Origin: an uncultured Lachnospiraceae bacterium
Lineage (GTDB): Bacteria; Bacillota; Clostridia; Lachnospirales; Lachnospiraceae
Length of the DNA stretch: 59,942 nt
Assembly (NCBI GenBank): GCA_910585465.1
Contig: CAJUEW010000022.1
Location: 1 to 59,942 of the forward strand
Direction: 5' to 3'
Shown: positions 8,364-17,311 of the stretch, one piece after another
Layout of the letters: each line of letters begins with the position of its first letter
Position numbering within the stretch: the first letter of the stretch is position 1
Notes under the pieces: generated by a model
Seen by the model: the letters and a program-made list of their open reading frames with translations, nothing else
Database searches by the model: none
Told to the model about the DNA's origin: nothing
Translations under genes and position numbers: made by a program

Positions 8364-9101
8364 TCAGTCGTATTCAACGCTCATCAGTATCAGTCCCTCC
8401 GGCGGCATCAGCCTTCCGGCATCGGCGCGGTTCCGGCTCCTGATAATTTCGGGCATCCGGGCATAATCTCTTAATCCCATCCCCACCTCCACCAGCGTTC
8501 CGGTCAGAATCCTCGCCATATGATATAAAAATCCGTTCCCGGTATAGAATATCCTGATCTCCGGTCCATCCTGTTCAATCCGTATTTCCTGTATGGAGCG
8601 GACCGTAGACTTCTGAAAACGCTTTAAGGAGCAGAATGCCCGGTAATCATGGGTACCGCAGAGCAGTCCGGCCGCTTTTCTCATAGCTTCCACATCCAGA
8701 GACCCGGCAACCCTTGTCTGAAAACGTCGTTTAAATATATTCTGCACCGGGCTGTTCCATATTTGATAAACATAGGTCTTTCTCACCGCGTTCAGTCTGG
8801 CATGGAATCTGGGCGCTGCTTCCTCCACGGATAAAACCGCAATATCCTCCGGCAGATATTGATTCATATAATCCCGAATCTCCCCGGCACTCCTGCCGTA
8901 GCTGCTATGGAAGCTGATCGTCTGTCCGGCCGCATGAACTCCCGCGTCCGTCCTTCCGGAGCCGTGAACCTCCACAGGAGCGCCCTCCATACGGGACAGA
9001 ACCGCTTCCAGTCTGCCCTGAATGGTATTTTCTGTATTTCCCTGGGACTGCCAGCCCCGGTAACGGGTACCTTCGTATTGAAGAACTGCCTTATAGTTCA
9101 T
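8364..9101 (-). CDS. truA: tRNA pseudouridine synthase A
   Basis: 245 aa, the normal size. It makes pseudouridine at positions 38-40 of the tRNA anticodon arm. The catalytic Asp52 lies in HGSGRTDAGVHA, preceded by YEGTRYRGWQSQ, and FHARLNAVRKTYVY and GNGFLYHMARILTGTL are also family blocks. The start codon overlaps the cobO stop as ATGA. In Clostridia truA more often sits beside the cobalt/biotin-type ECF ATPases; here it is inside the cobalamin operon, so some of its expression should be lowered by B12 unless an internal promoter exists. Confidence 0.96.
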   Translation of the reverse strand: MNYKAVLQYEGTRYRGWQSQGNTENTIQGRLEAVLSRMEGAPVEVHGSGRTDAGVHAAGQTISFHSSYGRSAGEIRDYMNQYLPEDIAVLSVEEAAPRFHARLNAVRKTYVYQIWNSPVQNIFKRRFQTRVAGSLDVEAMRKAAGLLCGTHDYRAFCSLKRFQKSTVRSIQEIRIEQDGPEIRIFYTGNGFLYHMARILTGTLVEVGMGLRDYARMPEIIRSRNRADAGRLMPPEGLILMSVEYD

Positions 9102-9628
9102 AGCTCAATCCCCTTTCGGGCCGGAATCCCCTCATCAAACGGATGCTTCAGCTTTCTCATCTCTGTCACATAATCCGCAAGTTTTAGAAGCTCTTCTCCG
9201 GGATCTCGTCCGGTCAGCACAATTTCCAGACGTTCAGGACGGTGCAGAAGAAAATCAAGTGCTCTCTTCTGTTCAATCAGCCCATGGTTATACGCGCTCA
9301 TAAATTCGTCCAGCACAAGCAGATCATAAGCTTCCTTCTCCGCCCTATTCGTTACCTCCTCAAAAAGCTCCGTATAGGCATATGCAGCATTCTTTTTCTG
9401 CTCATCTGTCATGTTCCAGAAAAAACCAAAGCGTTTTGTACAGCAGCAGTACGTAATCCCCAGCTTCTTAAGCATCTCCACCTCACTGGAGGTTCCGTCC
9501 TTCATGCACTGACAGAATAATACCTTCATCTGATTCCCTGCCGCACGCACCGCCAGTCCTACCGATGCGGTTGTCTTTCCCTTTCCATCCCCGCAGTAAA
9601 TATGCAGGCACCCCTTTACATGATGCAT
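9098..9628 (-). CDS. cobO: cob(I)yrinic acid a,c-diamide adenosyltransferase
   Basis: 176 aa from the ATG at 9628 with AAAGGAGTG upstream; the upstream in-frame Met has no such site. It adds the 5'-deoxyadenosyl group of ATP to reduced cobalt. The P-loop GDGKGKTT (residues 13-20) near the N-terminus and LLVLDEFMSAYNHGLI with RPERLEIVLTGRDP identify the CobA/CobO/BtuR family. Length and motifs are complete. It overlaps the end of cbiB by 13 bp and truA by 4 bp. Confidence 0.95.
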   Translation of the reverse strand: MHHVKGCLHIYCGDGKGKTTASVGLAVRAAGNQMKVLFCQCMKDGTSSEVEMLKKLGITYCCCTKRFGFFWNMTDEQKKNAAYAYTELFEEVTNRAEKEAYDLLVLDEFMSAYNHGLIEQKRALDFLLHRPERLEIVLTGRDPGEELLKLADYVTEMRKLKHPFDEGIPARKGIEL

Positions 9629-10587
9629 ATCAGAATCACTCCTTTCACAATCAGAAACACAAGTAACGCCAGCATCGCCGTCCCATACAGAAGTCTGCAC
9701 GCACGCCGGATATCCTCATATTCCACCGGACGATCCGCATCTCCCAATGTAGGCTTTTCATACAGCTTTCCAAAATAATACGCATTTCCTGCAAGCTGGA
9801 TATGCAGCGCGCCGGCCGCAACTGCCTCTGTATGGGCAGAATTCGGGCTGCTGTGGCAATACCGATCCCTTTTATAAATTCTCCAGGCATTTTTTGCATC
9901 CATATTACACAATGCGGCGGCAGCCGTCATAAGCACTGCCGACAGCCGGGCCGGAATATAATTCAGTACATCGTCAAGCCTGGCTGCAGCCCGGCCGAAA
10001 TACAGATATTTATCATTCTTGTAGCCTACCATGGAATCCATTGTATTGACGGCTTTATAAAAGAATCCAAGCGGTGCGCCGCCGATTACCATAAAAAGAA
10101 GCGGAGCAATAATCCCGTCCGAAGTATTTTCCGCAACAGTTTCCACTGCTGCCTTTGTCACACCTGTATCATCCAGAACCGCCGTATCTCTGCCAACCAC
10201 CATGGAAACCGCATAGCGGGCCTTCTCCAGATCCTTTTCCTTCAGGGCGTCATAGACCTTCCTTGTCTCATCCTTCAGGGATTTTGTCGCCAGAAGCTGA
10301 CAGCACATGACGGTCTCCGCCAGAAAACGCACAAAGGGATGAATCCATCCTGCCAGTAAAAGTACTCCCCATGCGGCAGCCGTGGTGATTCCTGCTGTCA
10401 GCGCCGCTAAAAATACTCCCGCTGTCAGCTCTCCCTTCTCCGTTTTTGGAAACACACCTCTGAGAAGCTTTTCCAAAGCACTGATAAGATGTCCCACCAG
10501 ACGGACAGGATGATAGATCCAGCGGGGATCTCCGATCAGCAGATCCAGAAAAAATCCCAGCACTACGGCAAGTATTGATAATTCCAT
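9616..10587 (-). CDS. cbiB: adenosylcobinamide-phosphate synthase
   Basis: 323 aa from the ATG at 10587 (GAAGGGACGG upstream). A multi-pass membrane protein that joins (R)-1-amino-2-propanol phosphate to adenosylcobyric acid. Family blocks seen are DLLIGDPRWIYHPVRLVG near the start, VSMVVGRDT, AVETVAENTSDGIIAPL, KAVNTMDSMVGYKNDKY and a C-terminal block with SPNSAHTEA. Hydrophobic segments lie at both ends. It works with CobD, which supplies the linker, and its start lies inside the end of the phosphatase gene (25-bp overlap). Confidence 0.96.
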   Translation of the reverse strand: MELSILAVVLGFFLDLLIGDPRWIYHPVRLVGHLISALEKLLRGVFPKTEKGELTAGVFLAALTAGITTAAAWGVLLLAGWIHPFVRFLAETVMCCQLLATKSLKDETRKVYDALKEKDLEKARYAVSMVVGRDTAVLDDTGVTKAAVETVAENTSDGIIAPLLFMVIGGAPLGFFYKAVNTMDSMVGYKNDKYLYFGRAAARLDDVLNYIPARLSAVLMTAAAALCNMDAKNAWRIYKRDRYCHSSPNSAHTEAVAAGALHIQLAGNAYYFGKLYEKPTLGDADRPVEYEDIRRACRLLYGTAMLALLVFLIVKGVILICIM

Positions 10588-11168
10588 AATTCCGTCCCTT
10601 CCACAGGTGTCAGAAGGTATCCGCACCCGTTTTTTATCTGATAGTCAAAATACGGCCTTTGAGGGAAGCCATATCGCTCCAGAATGGACATAATCGTCCC
10701 CCCGTGGGCAACAACGGCAATACGGACGGATGCCTTTTCTCCCGCTCTGGTCTCCATGTCTGCAGCTTCCCTGACAATCTGTGCAAACCCACGCCGGCAG
10801 CGTTTCTTAAAGTCCTCCATGGATTCCCCGTTAGGAAACGGCAGCGTCCCGCCGCTGTCAATCCATGCCTGGTAATCCGGATTCCCGTTCAGCTCCTGAT
10901 AGCTTTTATTTTCAAAATCTCCGAAATCACATTCCCTCAGATCAGGCACAGGAATCATACCGGCGGACATCTCCGGCCAGATCAGACGCGCCGTCTCCAC
11001 GCACCGCTTCATGGGGCTTACATAGATTCCTGATACATCCGGATAAAAACGGCCCTCCAAAAGCTCTGCTTCTTCCCCCCAGAGCGGCTCGTCTGTCCGG
11101 CTTCCGATATAGCGCCCCTTTGTGTTTCCATATGTTTTAAAATGTCTTAACAGTACGAGCTCAGCCAT
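10563..11168 (-). CDS. cobC: histidine phosphatase family protein, probable alpha-ribazole phosphatase
   Basis: 201 aa. It would remove the 5'-phosphate of alpha-ribazole or adenosylcobalamin phosphate late in the pathway. The phosphoglycerate-mutase-like fold shows LVLLRHFKTYGNTKGRYIG at the N-terminus, YVSPMKRCVETA, and VAHGGTIMSILE near the end. The usual RHG is here RHF (residues 8-10): the phospho-accepting His9 is kept but the following Gly is Phe. The position between cobU-like and cbiB genes supports the CobC role. The biochemical step is inferred from context, because the superfamily is broad. Confidence 0.8.
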   Translation of the reverse strand: MAELVLLRHFKTYGNTKGRYIGSRTDEPLWGEEAELLEGRFYPDVSGIYVSPMKRCVETARLIWPEMSAGMIPVPDLRECDFGDFENKSYQELNGNPDYQAWIDSGGTLPFPNGESMEDFKKRCRRGFAQIVREAADMETRAGEKASVRIAVVAHGGTIMSILERYGFPQRPYFDYQIKNGCGYLLTPVEGTELWNYQYLP

Positions 11169-11541
11169 GCTTGATCACCGTTCCCAGGCCGCACACCACC
11201 CGGTGTACCTCATCGGCCTCCTTTGCAATTTTACAGCAGATCCGTCCGGTCTTCTCTCTGTAATTCCTGTCAAATTTGTCCGTCGGAACTACGCCGCAGC
11301 CCAGTTCATTGGTCACCAGAATAATCTCAGGATTCTCCTCCTTCAGTCTTTCCACAGAAAGCTCCTGCCCCGCTTCGATCAGCCGCCGGATGTACTCATG
11401 GAAATGATACAGAAGCTTTGTATAATACAGCTCCTCCAGAGGACAGAGCGCGCCATCTGCCGCAGTCTCCCTCTGTATCTCAAACATATTACATGCATAG
11501 TCTGTTTTCCCCTGAAAACAGCCGCCTGTCACCAGTATCAT
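11161..11541 (-). CDS. short CobU-like P-loop protein
   Basis: 126 aa, clearly shorter than CobU (about 180). The N-terminus has a CobU-style P-loop GGCFQGKT (residues 6-13). The C-terminal half, EIILVTNELGCGVVP, then YREKTGRICCKIAKEADEVHRVV, aligns by eye with the last third of CobU. The stretch that in CobU carries the guanylylated His (RIAxHR region) is missing. A full-length CobU is encoded one gene upstream. It may keep only the kinase or a nucleotide-binding role, or be a regulatory subunit. It overlaps cobS and cobC, so it is transcribed with them. Homology to CobU is confident; function is not. Confidence 0.8.
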   Translation of the reverse strand: MILVTGGCFQGKTDYACNMFEIQRETAADGALCPLEELYYTKLLYHFHEYIRRLIEAGQELSVERLKEENPEIILVTNELGCGVVPTDKFDRNYREKTGRICCKIAKEADEVHRVVCGLGTVIKHG

Positions 11542-12302
11542 AGAAATTTACCTCCCAGCATTACGGTACACGCCATGGCCAGTTCGCATACCTGAACGAA
11601 AAAGCCCGCAATGTCTCCGGTCGTCCCTCCGAACTCCCTGAGCGCCACACGGTAGTAATATCCATAAGCTGCTGCCGCCGCACAAAGAAGCAGCAGCCCC
11701 AGTCTCCAGTTCATCCACAGCATTGCACCGGCACAGCCGATCAGCCATAATGCCAGCACGATCCTCAATACCCTTTTCTGGGCCGCATCCGCAAACATGC
11801 TGAACGATCCTTTCTGATTGGCACACGGAAAGGCCGTCAGAGCCAGCCCGCTTAAGCCTCTGGAGACCACATATCCCACCCCCATAACCGGAAGCGCCGC
11901 ATCCTCCATCTCGCTCCAGACTCCAAAAGCCAGAACAAAATAAGCGCAGCCCATAATAACCGCGAACGCTCCCGCATGGGAATCCTTTAAAATCTCCAGC
12001 TTTTTTTCCTTTGGCTGATAAGAGCTCAGAGCATCCACTGTATCCAGGAACCCGTCCAGATGGATACCGCCTGTCACCAGCACCGGAATCAGCACGAAAC
12101 CGGCTGAGCGCATGGCGCCTGAAAAATCTGCCAGAGCACAGAATCTTCCGTAGCCGCAGATGAAAAGTCCGATCACCGCGCCGATCACCGGGAAAAAGCA
12201 CATCATATATCTCATATTTTCCCTGTCCCAGTCTGCGCGCGGCACCGGAATCTTGGAAAACATGGCAAAGGCTATCAAAAAACTGTTCCAGACTCTTTTC
12301 AT
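11538..12302 (-). CDS. cobS: adenosylcobinamide-GDP ribazoletransferase (cobalamin synthase)
   Basis: 254 aa from the ATG at 12302, which overlaps the cobU stop as ATGA; a GTG five codons upstream lacks a spaced ribosome binding site. A membrane protein that joins alpha-ribazole (phosphate) to AdoCbi-GDP. The N-terminal block FAMFSKIPVPRADW and the acidic motif HLDGFLDTVDALSS, followed by KLEILKDSHAGAFAVI, are signatures of the family. Several hydrophobic helices follow. Normal length. Confidence 0.96.
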   Translation of the reverse strand: MKRVWNSFLIAFAMFSKIPVPRADWDRENMRYMMCFFPVIGAVIGLFICGYGRFCALADFSGAMRSAGFVLIPVLVTGGIHLDGFLDTVDALSSYQPKEKKLEILKDSHAGAFAVIMGCAYFVLAFGVWSEMEDAALPVMGVGYVVSRGLSGLALTAFPCANQKGSFSMFADAAQKRVLRIVLALWLIGCAGAMLWMNWRLGLLLLCAAAAAYGYYYRVALREFGGTTGDIAGFFVQVCELAMACTVMLGGKFL

Positions 12303-12841
12303 AAAGCTCTTCCCCACTCCTCTAAGCTGCCTTTATGGATAACCGGAATGGAATAGACAACCTCCACAGCCAGCTCTGCCAGCTTCGCAGCCTCCCGATT
12401 AATTTTTCCCAGATACTGCTGATATCGTGCTGTCTCTTCGTCATAGTCTATTCCATCCGAAAAAATCTCATTGCTTACAATCACCAAATGCCTGCACTGT
12501 CCGGAGATTCTGCGGATTCCTTCCACAATTTCCTCCACGCACCGATCCCCGGCACCGCCCTCCTGATACATCTCATTGGCAGTCAGATTGGACATACATT
12601 CCAAAAGGACAGTCCCATAACCGCTTACATCCGCGTCCTTAAGCCCTGTATAGCATTCCAGTGTGTCAAACTCCTTTTCGGCTCTCATATTCCTGTGTCT
12701 GGCAATCCGCTGATGACATTCCTCATCAAAGGGATACATGGTCGCAATATACAGATACGGCTTTGTATGCAGCCCCAGTACCAGATTTTCCGCAAACTCA
12801 GATTTTCCGCTTCCGCTTCCTCCTGTTACCAATATCAGCAT
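12299..12841 (-). CDS. cobU: bifunctional adenosylcobinamide kinase / guanylyltransferase
   Basis: 180 aa from the ATG at 12841 (AAGGAG eight bases upstream); longer in-frame versions overlap cbiA coding sequence without a ribosome binding site. It phosphorylates adenosylcobinamide and then transfers GMP to it. The P-loop GGSGSGKS is at residues 7-14, the segment with the guanylylated His is CHQRIARHR (42-50), and VIVSNEIFSDGI and LGKINREAAKLAELAVEVVYSI complete the family pattern. Full length, unlike the second CobU-like gene downstream. Confidence 0.95.
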   Translation of the reverse strand: MLILVTGGSGSGKSEFAENLVLGLHTKPYLYIATMYPFDEECHQRIARHRNMRAEKEFDTLECYTGLKDADVSGYGTVLLECMSNLTANEMYQEGGAGDRCVEEIVEGIRRISGQCRHLVIVSNEIFSDGIDYDEETARYQQYLGKINREAAKLAELAVEVVYSIPVIHKGSLEEWGRAL

Positions 12842-14202
12842 CCTTTGTACTCCTTGCATTTTTTTAAAAAGTGAAAGGGCACCCGGGGGTTTGAATAGTA
12901 GAACAAATGGGGAAACCCTGCATAGAATGTCTTCCCTGCACAGACACAGTCCCATTCCCGCTTTCCAACCGGTTTTCTCGCATGAAAGCTCTCCCCGCAG
13001 CGTTGGCTGTCCCAGTAATGAAATTCATGGCCGCGAACTAATGTCCCTTTCTTCCCAAGCAGCTGATCCTCTTTTGCTTCCAGCGTTATATATCCGAACC
13101 GCCCCAGCCTTTCTGTCCGGTAAGCCTTTGCATCCAATACTCCCGCCATGGGATAGTACGCCCCGTCAGAGCCTTCCAGTTCCCGGTGCAGATACAAAAA
13201 GCCCCCGCATTCCGCAATGCAGGGCATTCCGCCTGTAACCGCGTCTCGTACGGCTTCCCTCATGGAAGCATTCCTGCTCAGTGCTTCTGCATGAAGCTCC
13301 GGATAACCGCCGCTTAATATAAGGCCTGACAGACCATCCGGCAGCTTTCGGTCCTCCAGCGGAGAAAAGGGCACAAGCTCTGCTCCCATCTCCTCTAAAA
13401 GCTCCAGATTATCCAGATAAGTAAAGCAAAACGCCTCATCCTGAGCCACTCCGACAACAGGCCTCTCTGCGCCGGATAAAATCGGAACAAAGGGTTTATC
13501 CGCTTTAAATTCCGAAGCTTCTCCCGCGATTCTAAGCAGCTCGTCCAGATTAAGTGTCTCCTCCAGAAGCTTTGCCAGACGGTTCAGCTTATCCTTCAAT
13601 GCCTCAATCTCTTCCGGCAGCACCAGCCCTAAATGCCGGCTTTCCAGAGCCAGCTCCGTTACCTTCGGCACGTACCCTATTACCTTTACTCCCAGCTCCT
13701 GTTCTATCAGGGATTTTAACTGCCCGTATATCGCCGGAGATATCTGATTGAGTATGACGGCCTTAATATGACTGTCGCGGCGGTATTCCAGAAACCCTTT
13801 TATGACTGCCAGAACCGACAGACTGCTTCCTTTTCCCCCTGCCACCAGAACAGCCGGCATATCCAGCGTACATGCCGCTTCATAAGTGCTTCCCTCTGTC
13901 CGGATGCCTCCAAGGCCGTCATAGTACCCCATAACGCCTTCTGTCACTGCCACATGGCAGTCTGCCGCATTTTTTGCAAATAAATACCGGGTAGTGTCCC
14001 TGTCTGTAAAAAAAGTATCCAGGTTCCGGGATTTTGTCCCAATCACTCTGCCGTGGAACATAGGATCAATATAATCCGGACCGCACTTAAATGAGGCAAC
14101 CTTAAGCCCCCGGTTCACCAGCGCCTGCAGGATGCCGCAGGTAATCAGCGTCTTTCCGCTCCCGCTGGCAGGAGCTGTCAGAAGAATTCTCGGAATCCTC
14201 AT
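12835..14202 (-). CDS. cbiA: cobyrinate a,c-diamide synthase
   Basis: 455 aa. It amidates the a and c side chains of cobyrinate using glutamine and ATP. An N-terminal dethiobiotin-synthetase-like domain has the P-loop PASGSGKT (residues 11-18) and the C-terminal class I glutamine amidotransferase domain has Cys332 in AECGGFLYLH and His432 in FYAGFPHLFYYSN. LILSGGYPELHAE is the oxyanion-side block typical of CbiA rather than CbiP. It overlaps its neighbours by 4 and 7 bp. Confidence 0.97.
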   Translation of the reverse strand: MRIPRILLTAPASGSGKTLITCGILQALVNRGLKVASFKCGPDYIDPMFHGRVIGTKSRNLDTFFTDRDTTRYLFAKNAADCHVAVTEGVMGYYDGLGGIRTEGSTYEAACTLDMPAVLVAGGKGSSLSVLAVIKGFLEYRRDSHIKAVILNQISPAIYGQLKSLIEQELGVKVIGYVPKVTELALESRHLGLVLPEEIEALKDKLNRLAKLLEETLNLDELLRIAGEASEFKADKPFVPILSGAERPVVGVAQDEAFCFTYLDNLELLEEMGAELVPFSPLEDRKLPDGLSGLILSGGYPELHAEALSRNASMREAVRDAVTGGMPCIAECGGFLYLHRELEGSDGAYYPMAGVLDAKAYRTERLGRFGYITLEAKEDQLLGKKGTLVRGHEFHYWDSQRCGESFHARKPVGKREWDCVCAGKTFYAGFPHLFYYSNPRVPFHFLKKCKEYKGC

Positions 14203-16259
14203 GCCTTCCCTCCTCTGCAGGTAACGATATAAACCGGATTTTGCCCCGCCATCAGATGATAATTTCCAAGCTTCCTTGCCTTTGCCACACTTACGGAAAT
14301 CATTTCTTCCTCAATTAACGGAAGGGATTTTAAGCACTCTGCCACCTCTCCGACGGTCTCCACGGTTACTGCATTGATCACCAGGCGGATATGAGGATTT
14401 TTATCCAGAAGGCACTGAATAATCGTATATAAATTTCCGGCAGAACCGCCGATAAATGCATGGGTAGGCACCGGAAGCTCTTCCATTGCCTCCGGGGCAA
14501 GTCCGTGGATGACTTTAATATTCGGTGTTCCGAATTTTCTCTTGTTTTCTTCAATCAGTCCGCAGGCTTCCTCATTCCGTTCAACAGCATACACAATACC
14601 CTCCGATGCCTGAAGCGCCATTTCTATACTCACGGAGCCTGTCCCCGCCCCCACATCATAGACAACGGAATTTCCGGCAAGCTGCAGCTTGGCTACGGAA
14701 AGGCTGCGGATCTCACTTTTGGTCATGGGGGCTTTCCCCCTCAGAAATTCTCCGTCATCAATACAGGCCCGCACGGCGCTAACAGCCTCCCTGTTCTCAA
14801 TCAGGGCCACGCAAAGCCCGTCATAGCTTCCTGTCTCCAGCTCCGCCGGAGTTCCGGAGGTAATTTTCTCCTGCTCATACCCGAGCCGTTCCCCGATATG
14901 CACCTGAACCCGGGACAGTCCGTATTCCTGCAGCTCCCGGCACAGCTCTGTCACACTGCCTGCCGCACTGAGCAGCGTAAAGGTTTTCTGATTTGCTTTT
15001 ACCGCATGAACCAGATTGACATAACGTCCATGGGCACTCTTCAGGCATACATCCTCCCATGCAAGTTTCAGCCTGCCGCAAAAATATACGACAGAAGAAA
15101 TACCGCACAGGCCGCGGATTTCGCAGCCGCATCCAGCCAGCGCGTCATAAAGCCTTTTTGCTCCGCTGTAAAAGCCGATATCGCCTGATAACAGAACGGC
15201 CACCTGGACATATTCCGGATGCGCCCCAATATAATCTGCGATTCTGTGAGCATCATAATCCGTATATGACGGCTTATTTGTATTTCCCGCCGCTTCCAGC
15301 ATCCGCTTTGCCCCCACAAGCAGATCCGCTTCTTCAACCGCCCTTGCCGCCTCTACCGTCATTCCGGAAGGATTTCCCATTCCGATCCCCACAAGCGTCA
15401 CCGTACGTTTTTTCACGCCCTCCGGTGCGGTTCCGGACACATGGTCTTCCCCACTGTTTTCTTTCTCCCGCCTCTCGCTGCCGGCCTTTTCTTGTTCTTC
15501 AAGTCCCAGACGCCCGTTCAGTATCCGAAGCACCTCCTGGTAGGAATACCCCTTTTGTTCCTTTGGTCTTCCCACCAGAATTACCTTCGCACCCGCATTC
15601 TTCGCCGCACGGATTTTTTCTTCAAACCCTCCGGCCTTTCCGGTCTCCTTCGTAACCAGATACTGACAGTCAAACTGTCTTAACATGGCTGTATTCAGTT
15701 CTTCGCTGAAAGGCCCCTGCATACAGATCAGATTCCGCCCGCAAAATCCCAGCTTTCCGCAGGCCTGAGCCACCTCTCCGGTAGACAGCACCCGGGCAAA
15801 TACCCGTTTCCCGTAATCCGGAATCCTCGTATATTTTTTTAGTTCTTTGCTTCCGGTAGTTACAAGAATATTCCCGGAGGTCTGCTTTAAATAATCCACC
15901 GCCTCATCCACTGAAGAAACAGATACCGCATCCTCTGCCGACGTCTGTCCGGACTCCCGGATCAGCCGGATATATTCTGCACTGGCATCCGCACATGCCT
16001 TATACACATTTTCCGACACCTCCGCTGCATAGGGGTGCGTTGCGTCCACCACCAGAGCTGCTTTCTGCTCCCGGATATAATCCTTTATCTGCTCCCGGTT
16101 CATACGTCCCCCATGCACCCGAAGCCAGGGTGTTTCCTTCAGAAGCGTTTCCCCATATTCAGTAGCCACACATACAGTTACCTGCACCTGCCGTCCTGAC
16201 AAATATTCTGACAGCATCCTTCCTTCCGTGGTTCCTGCAAATACAATTACCGGCCTCAT
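14199..16259 (-). CDS. trifunctional CobK-CbiE-CbiT: precorrin-6A reductase / precorrin-6Y C5,15-methyltransferase (decarboxylating)
   Basis: 686 aa from the ATG at 16259 (GGAGG seven bases upstream; an in-frame TTG two codons earlier is too close to that site). Three domains in order: CobK/CbiJ reductase (about 1-250, FAGTTEGRMLSEYL, DATHPYA, VTTGSKEL, KETGKAGGF), a charged linker (about 255-285), CbiE tetrapyrrole methylase (about 286-480, LVGIGMGNP, LLSGDIGFYSGA), and CbiT SAM-dependent methylase (about 500-686, VYDVGAGTGSVSIEMA, FIGGSAGNL). Together they reduce cobalt-precorrin-6A, methylate C5 and C15 and decarboxylate the acetate side chain. CbiE-CbiT fusions are common (CobL); the extra reductase at the front is less so. 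Confidence 0.95.
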   Translation of the reverse strand: MRPVIVFAGTTEGRMLSEYLSGRQVQVTVCVATEYGETLLKETPWLRVHGGRMNREQIKDYIREQKAALVVDATHPYAAEVSENVYKACADASAEYIRLIRESGQTSAEDAVSVSSVDEAVDYLKQTSGNILVTTGSKELKKYTRIPDYGKRVFARVLSTGEVAQACGKLGFCGRNLICMQGPFSEELNTAMLRQFDCQYLVTKETGKAGGFEEKIRAAKNAGAKVILVGRPKEQKGYSYQEVLRILNGRLGLEEQEKAGSERREKENSGEDHVSGTAPEGVKKRTVTLVGIGMGNPSGMTVEAARAVEEADLLVGAKRMLEAAGNTNKPSYTDYDAHRIADYIGAHPEYVQVAVLLSGDIGFYSGAKRLYDALAGCGCEIRGLCGISSVVYFCGRLKLAWEDVCLKSAHGRYVNLVHAVKANQKTFTLLSAAGSVTELCRELQEYGLSRVQVHIGERLGYEQEKITSGTPAELETGSYDGLCVALIENREAVSAVRACIDDGEFLRGKAPMTKSEIRSLSVAKLQLAGNSVVYDVGAGTGSVSIEMALQASEGIVYAVERNEEACGLIEENKRKFGTPNIKVIHGLAPEAMEELPVPTHAFIGGSAGNLYTIIQCLLDKNPHIRLVINAVTVETVGEVAECLKSLPLIEEEMISVSVAKARKLGNYHLMAGQNPVYIVTCRGGKA

Positions 16260-16261
16260 GC

Positions 16262-17311
16262 TCAATCCTCCATCCAGACAGTATAATCTGCTGCCGCCAC
16301 GGCCACCGTCACACCGTTGCAGGCAGTTTTGGGAACTAAAAGGCGCTTTACTCCGGCTCCTAAAAGCGCTGCCCGCTCACAGACGCTGCCGACTCCGGCA
16401 ACGGATTTTACAAACTCAGATTCTGTAAACCCATCCTCCGACTCCGCCTGTTCTAATTCCTCTGATGTATATGTAATAAACGGAACTCCCATGCTGTCCG
16501 CCAGCGAGAGAATCCCCTTTTCTTCCTTCTTCAAATCAATGGACGCAATCATCCGCACACTTTCACGGAAAATGCCGTATTTCTCAAGTGTTTGTGTCAC
16601 TGCATCCTCAATGCGCCCTGCATCCGTATTCTTTTTGCATCCGACTCCAAGCACTGCAAGCCTGGGAATCAGATGAAGGGTTTTTTCAAAAGGCTCTTTT
16701 TTTAATATATCAATGGAAAATCCGATTCTGGCTTCTCCCTCCCGGTTTAGCTCCTCCGGCACAGCTCCGAAAACCGGGTAAGCGCTTCTCATTCCCACGT
16801 GGTTTCCCGCCACCAGCTCTGCCGCAATTTCCTTGGCATAGGACATCGAATCCATATGCAAATCCCTTTCGGCAGCAAATACGTCCACCGCGAATTTTTT
16901 GTGGAGATCCGTTGCGGTGGTAATCACCGGCTCCGCGCCAAGAAGCCGGGCACATAAAAGAGTCAGGGCATTGGCCCCTCCTATATGTCCGGACAGAAGG
17001 GAGATCGCATGCCGGCCCTGCTCATCTATGACAATCACCGCCGGATCTGTTTTTTTGCTTTTTACAAAAGGGGCGATGCTGCGTACGGCAATCCCCGCCG
17101 CACCGATAAAAACCAGTAAATCCTTTGTCCCAAACTGTTCTTTTGTCCATTCCCCCAGAGAACCGTTCAAAGGCTTTACTCCCTCCGGCGGCCTGGCACC
17201 GTTCTTTTTCAGCCACGCACCGCAGACGATATCCCTTTCTCCCAGCTCCCTTTTCAATGTCCGGGCCAGAACCGCGCCATTTTCTGTAAAACTGATAATG
17301 CCTGCTTTCAT
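16262..17311 (-). CDS. cbiG: cobalt-precorrin-5A hydrolase
   Basis: 349 aa. It opens the delta-lactone and releases the C2 unit as acetaldehyde, a step specific to the anaerobic pathway. The N-terminal domain has the block around residues 85-125 with HAISLLSGHIGGAN, and the C-terminal domain has LAVLGVGCKKNTDA followed by SIDLKKEEKGI, both typical for CbiG. The start overlaps the cbiD stop by 4 bp and three bases separate it from the CobK-CbiET start. Its presence with CbiD shows that cobalt is inserted early. Confidence 0.96.
   Translation of the reverse strand: MKAGIISFTENGAVLARTLKRELGERDIVCGAWLKKNGARPPEGVKPLNGSLGEWTKEQFGTKDLLVFIGAAGIAVRSIAPFVKSKKTDPAVIVIDEQGRHAISLLSGHIGGANALTLLCARLLGAEPVITTATDLHKKFAVDVFAAERDLHMDSMSYAKEIAAELVAGNHVGMRSAYPVFGAVPEELNREGEARIGFSIDILKKEPFEKTLHLIPRLAVLGVGCKKNTDAGRIEDAVTQTLEKYGIFRESVRMIASIDLKKEEKGILSLADSMGVPFITYTSEELEQAESEDGFTESEFVKSVAGVGSVCERAALLGAGVKRLLVPKTACNGVTVAVAAADYTVWMED

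Noticed and set aside
15059..15655. Plus-strand frame of 198 codons opposite the CobK-CbiE-CbiT gene
   Set aside because: Pro/Ser/Arg-rich antisense translation, no start signals, covered by a clear enzyme gene.
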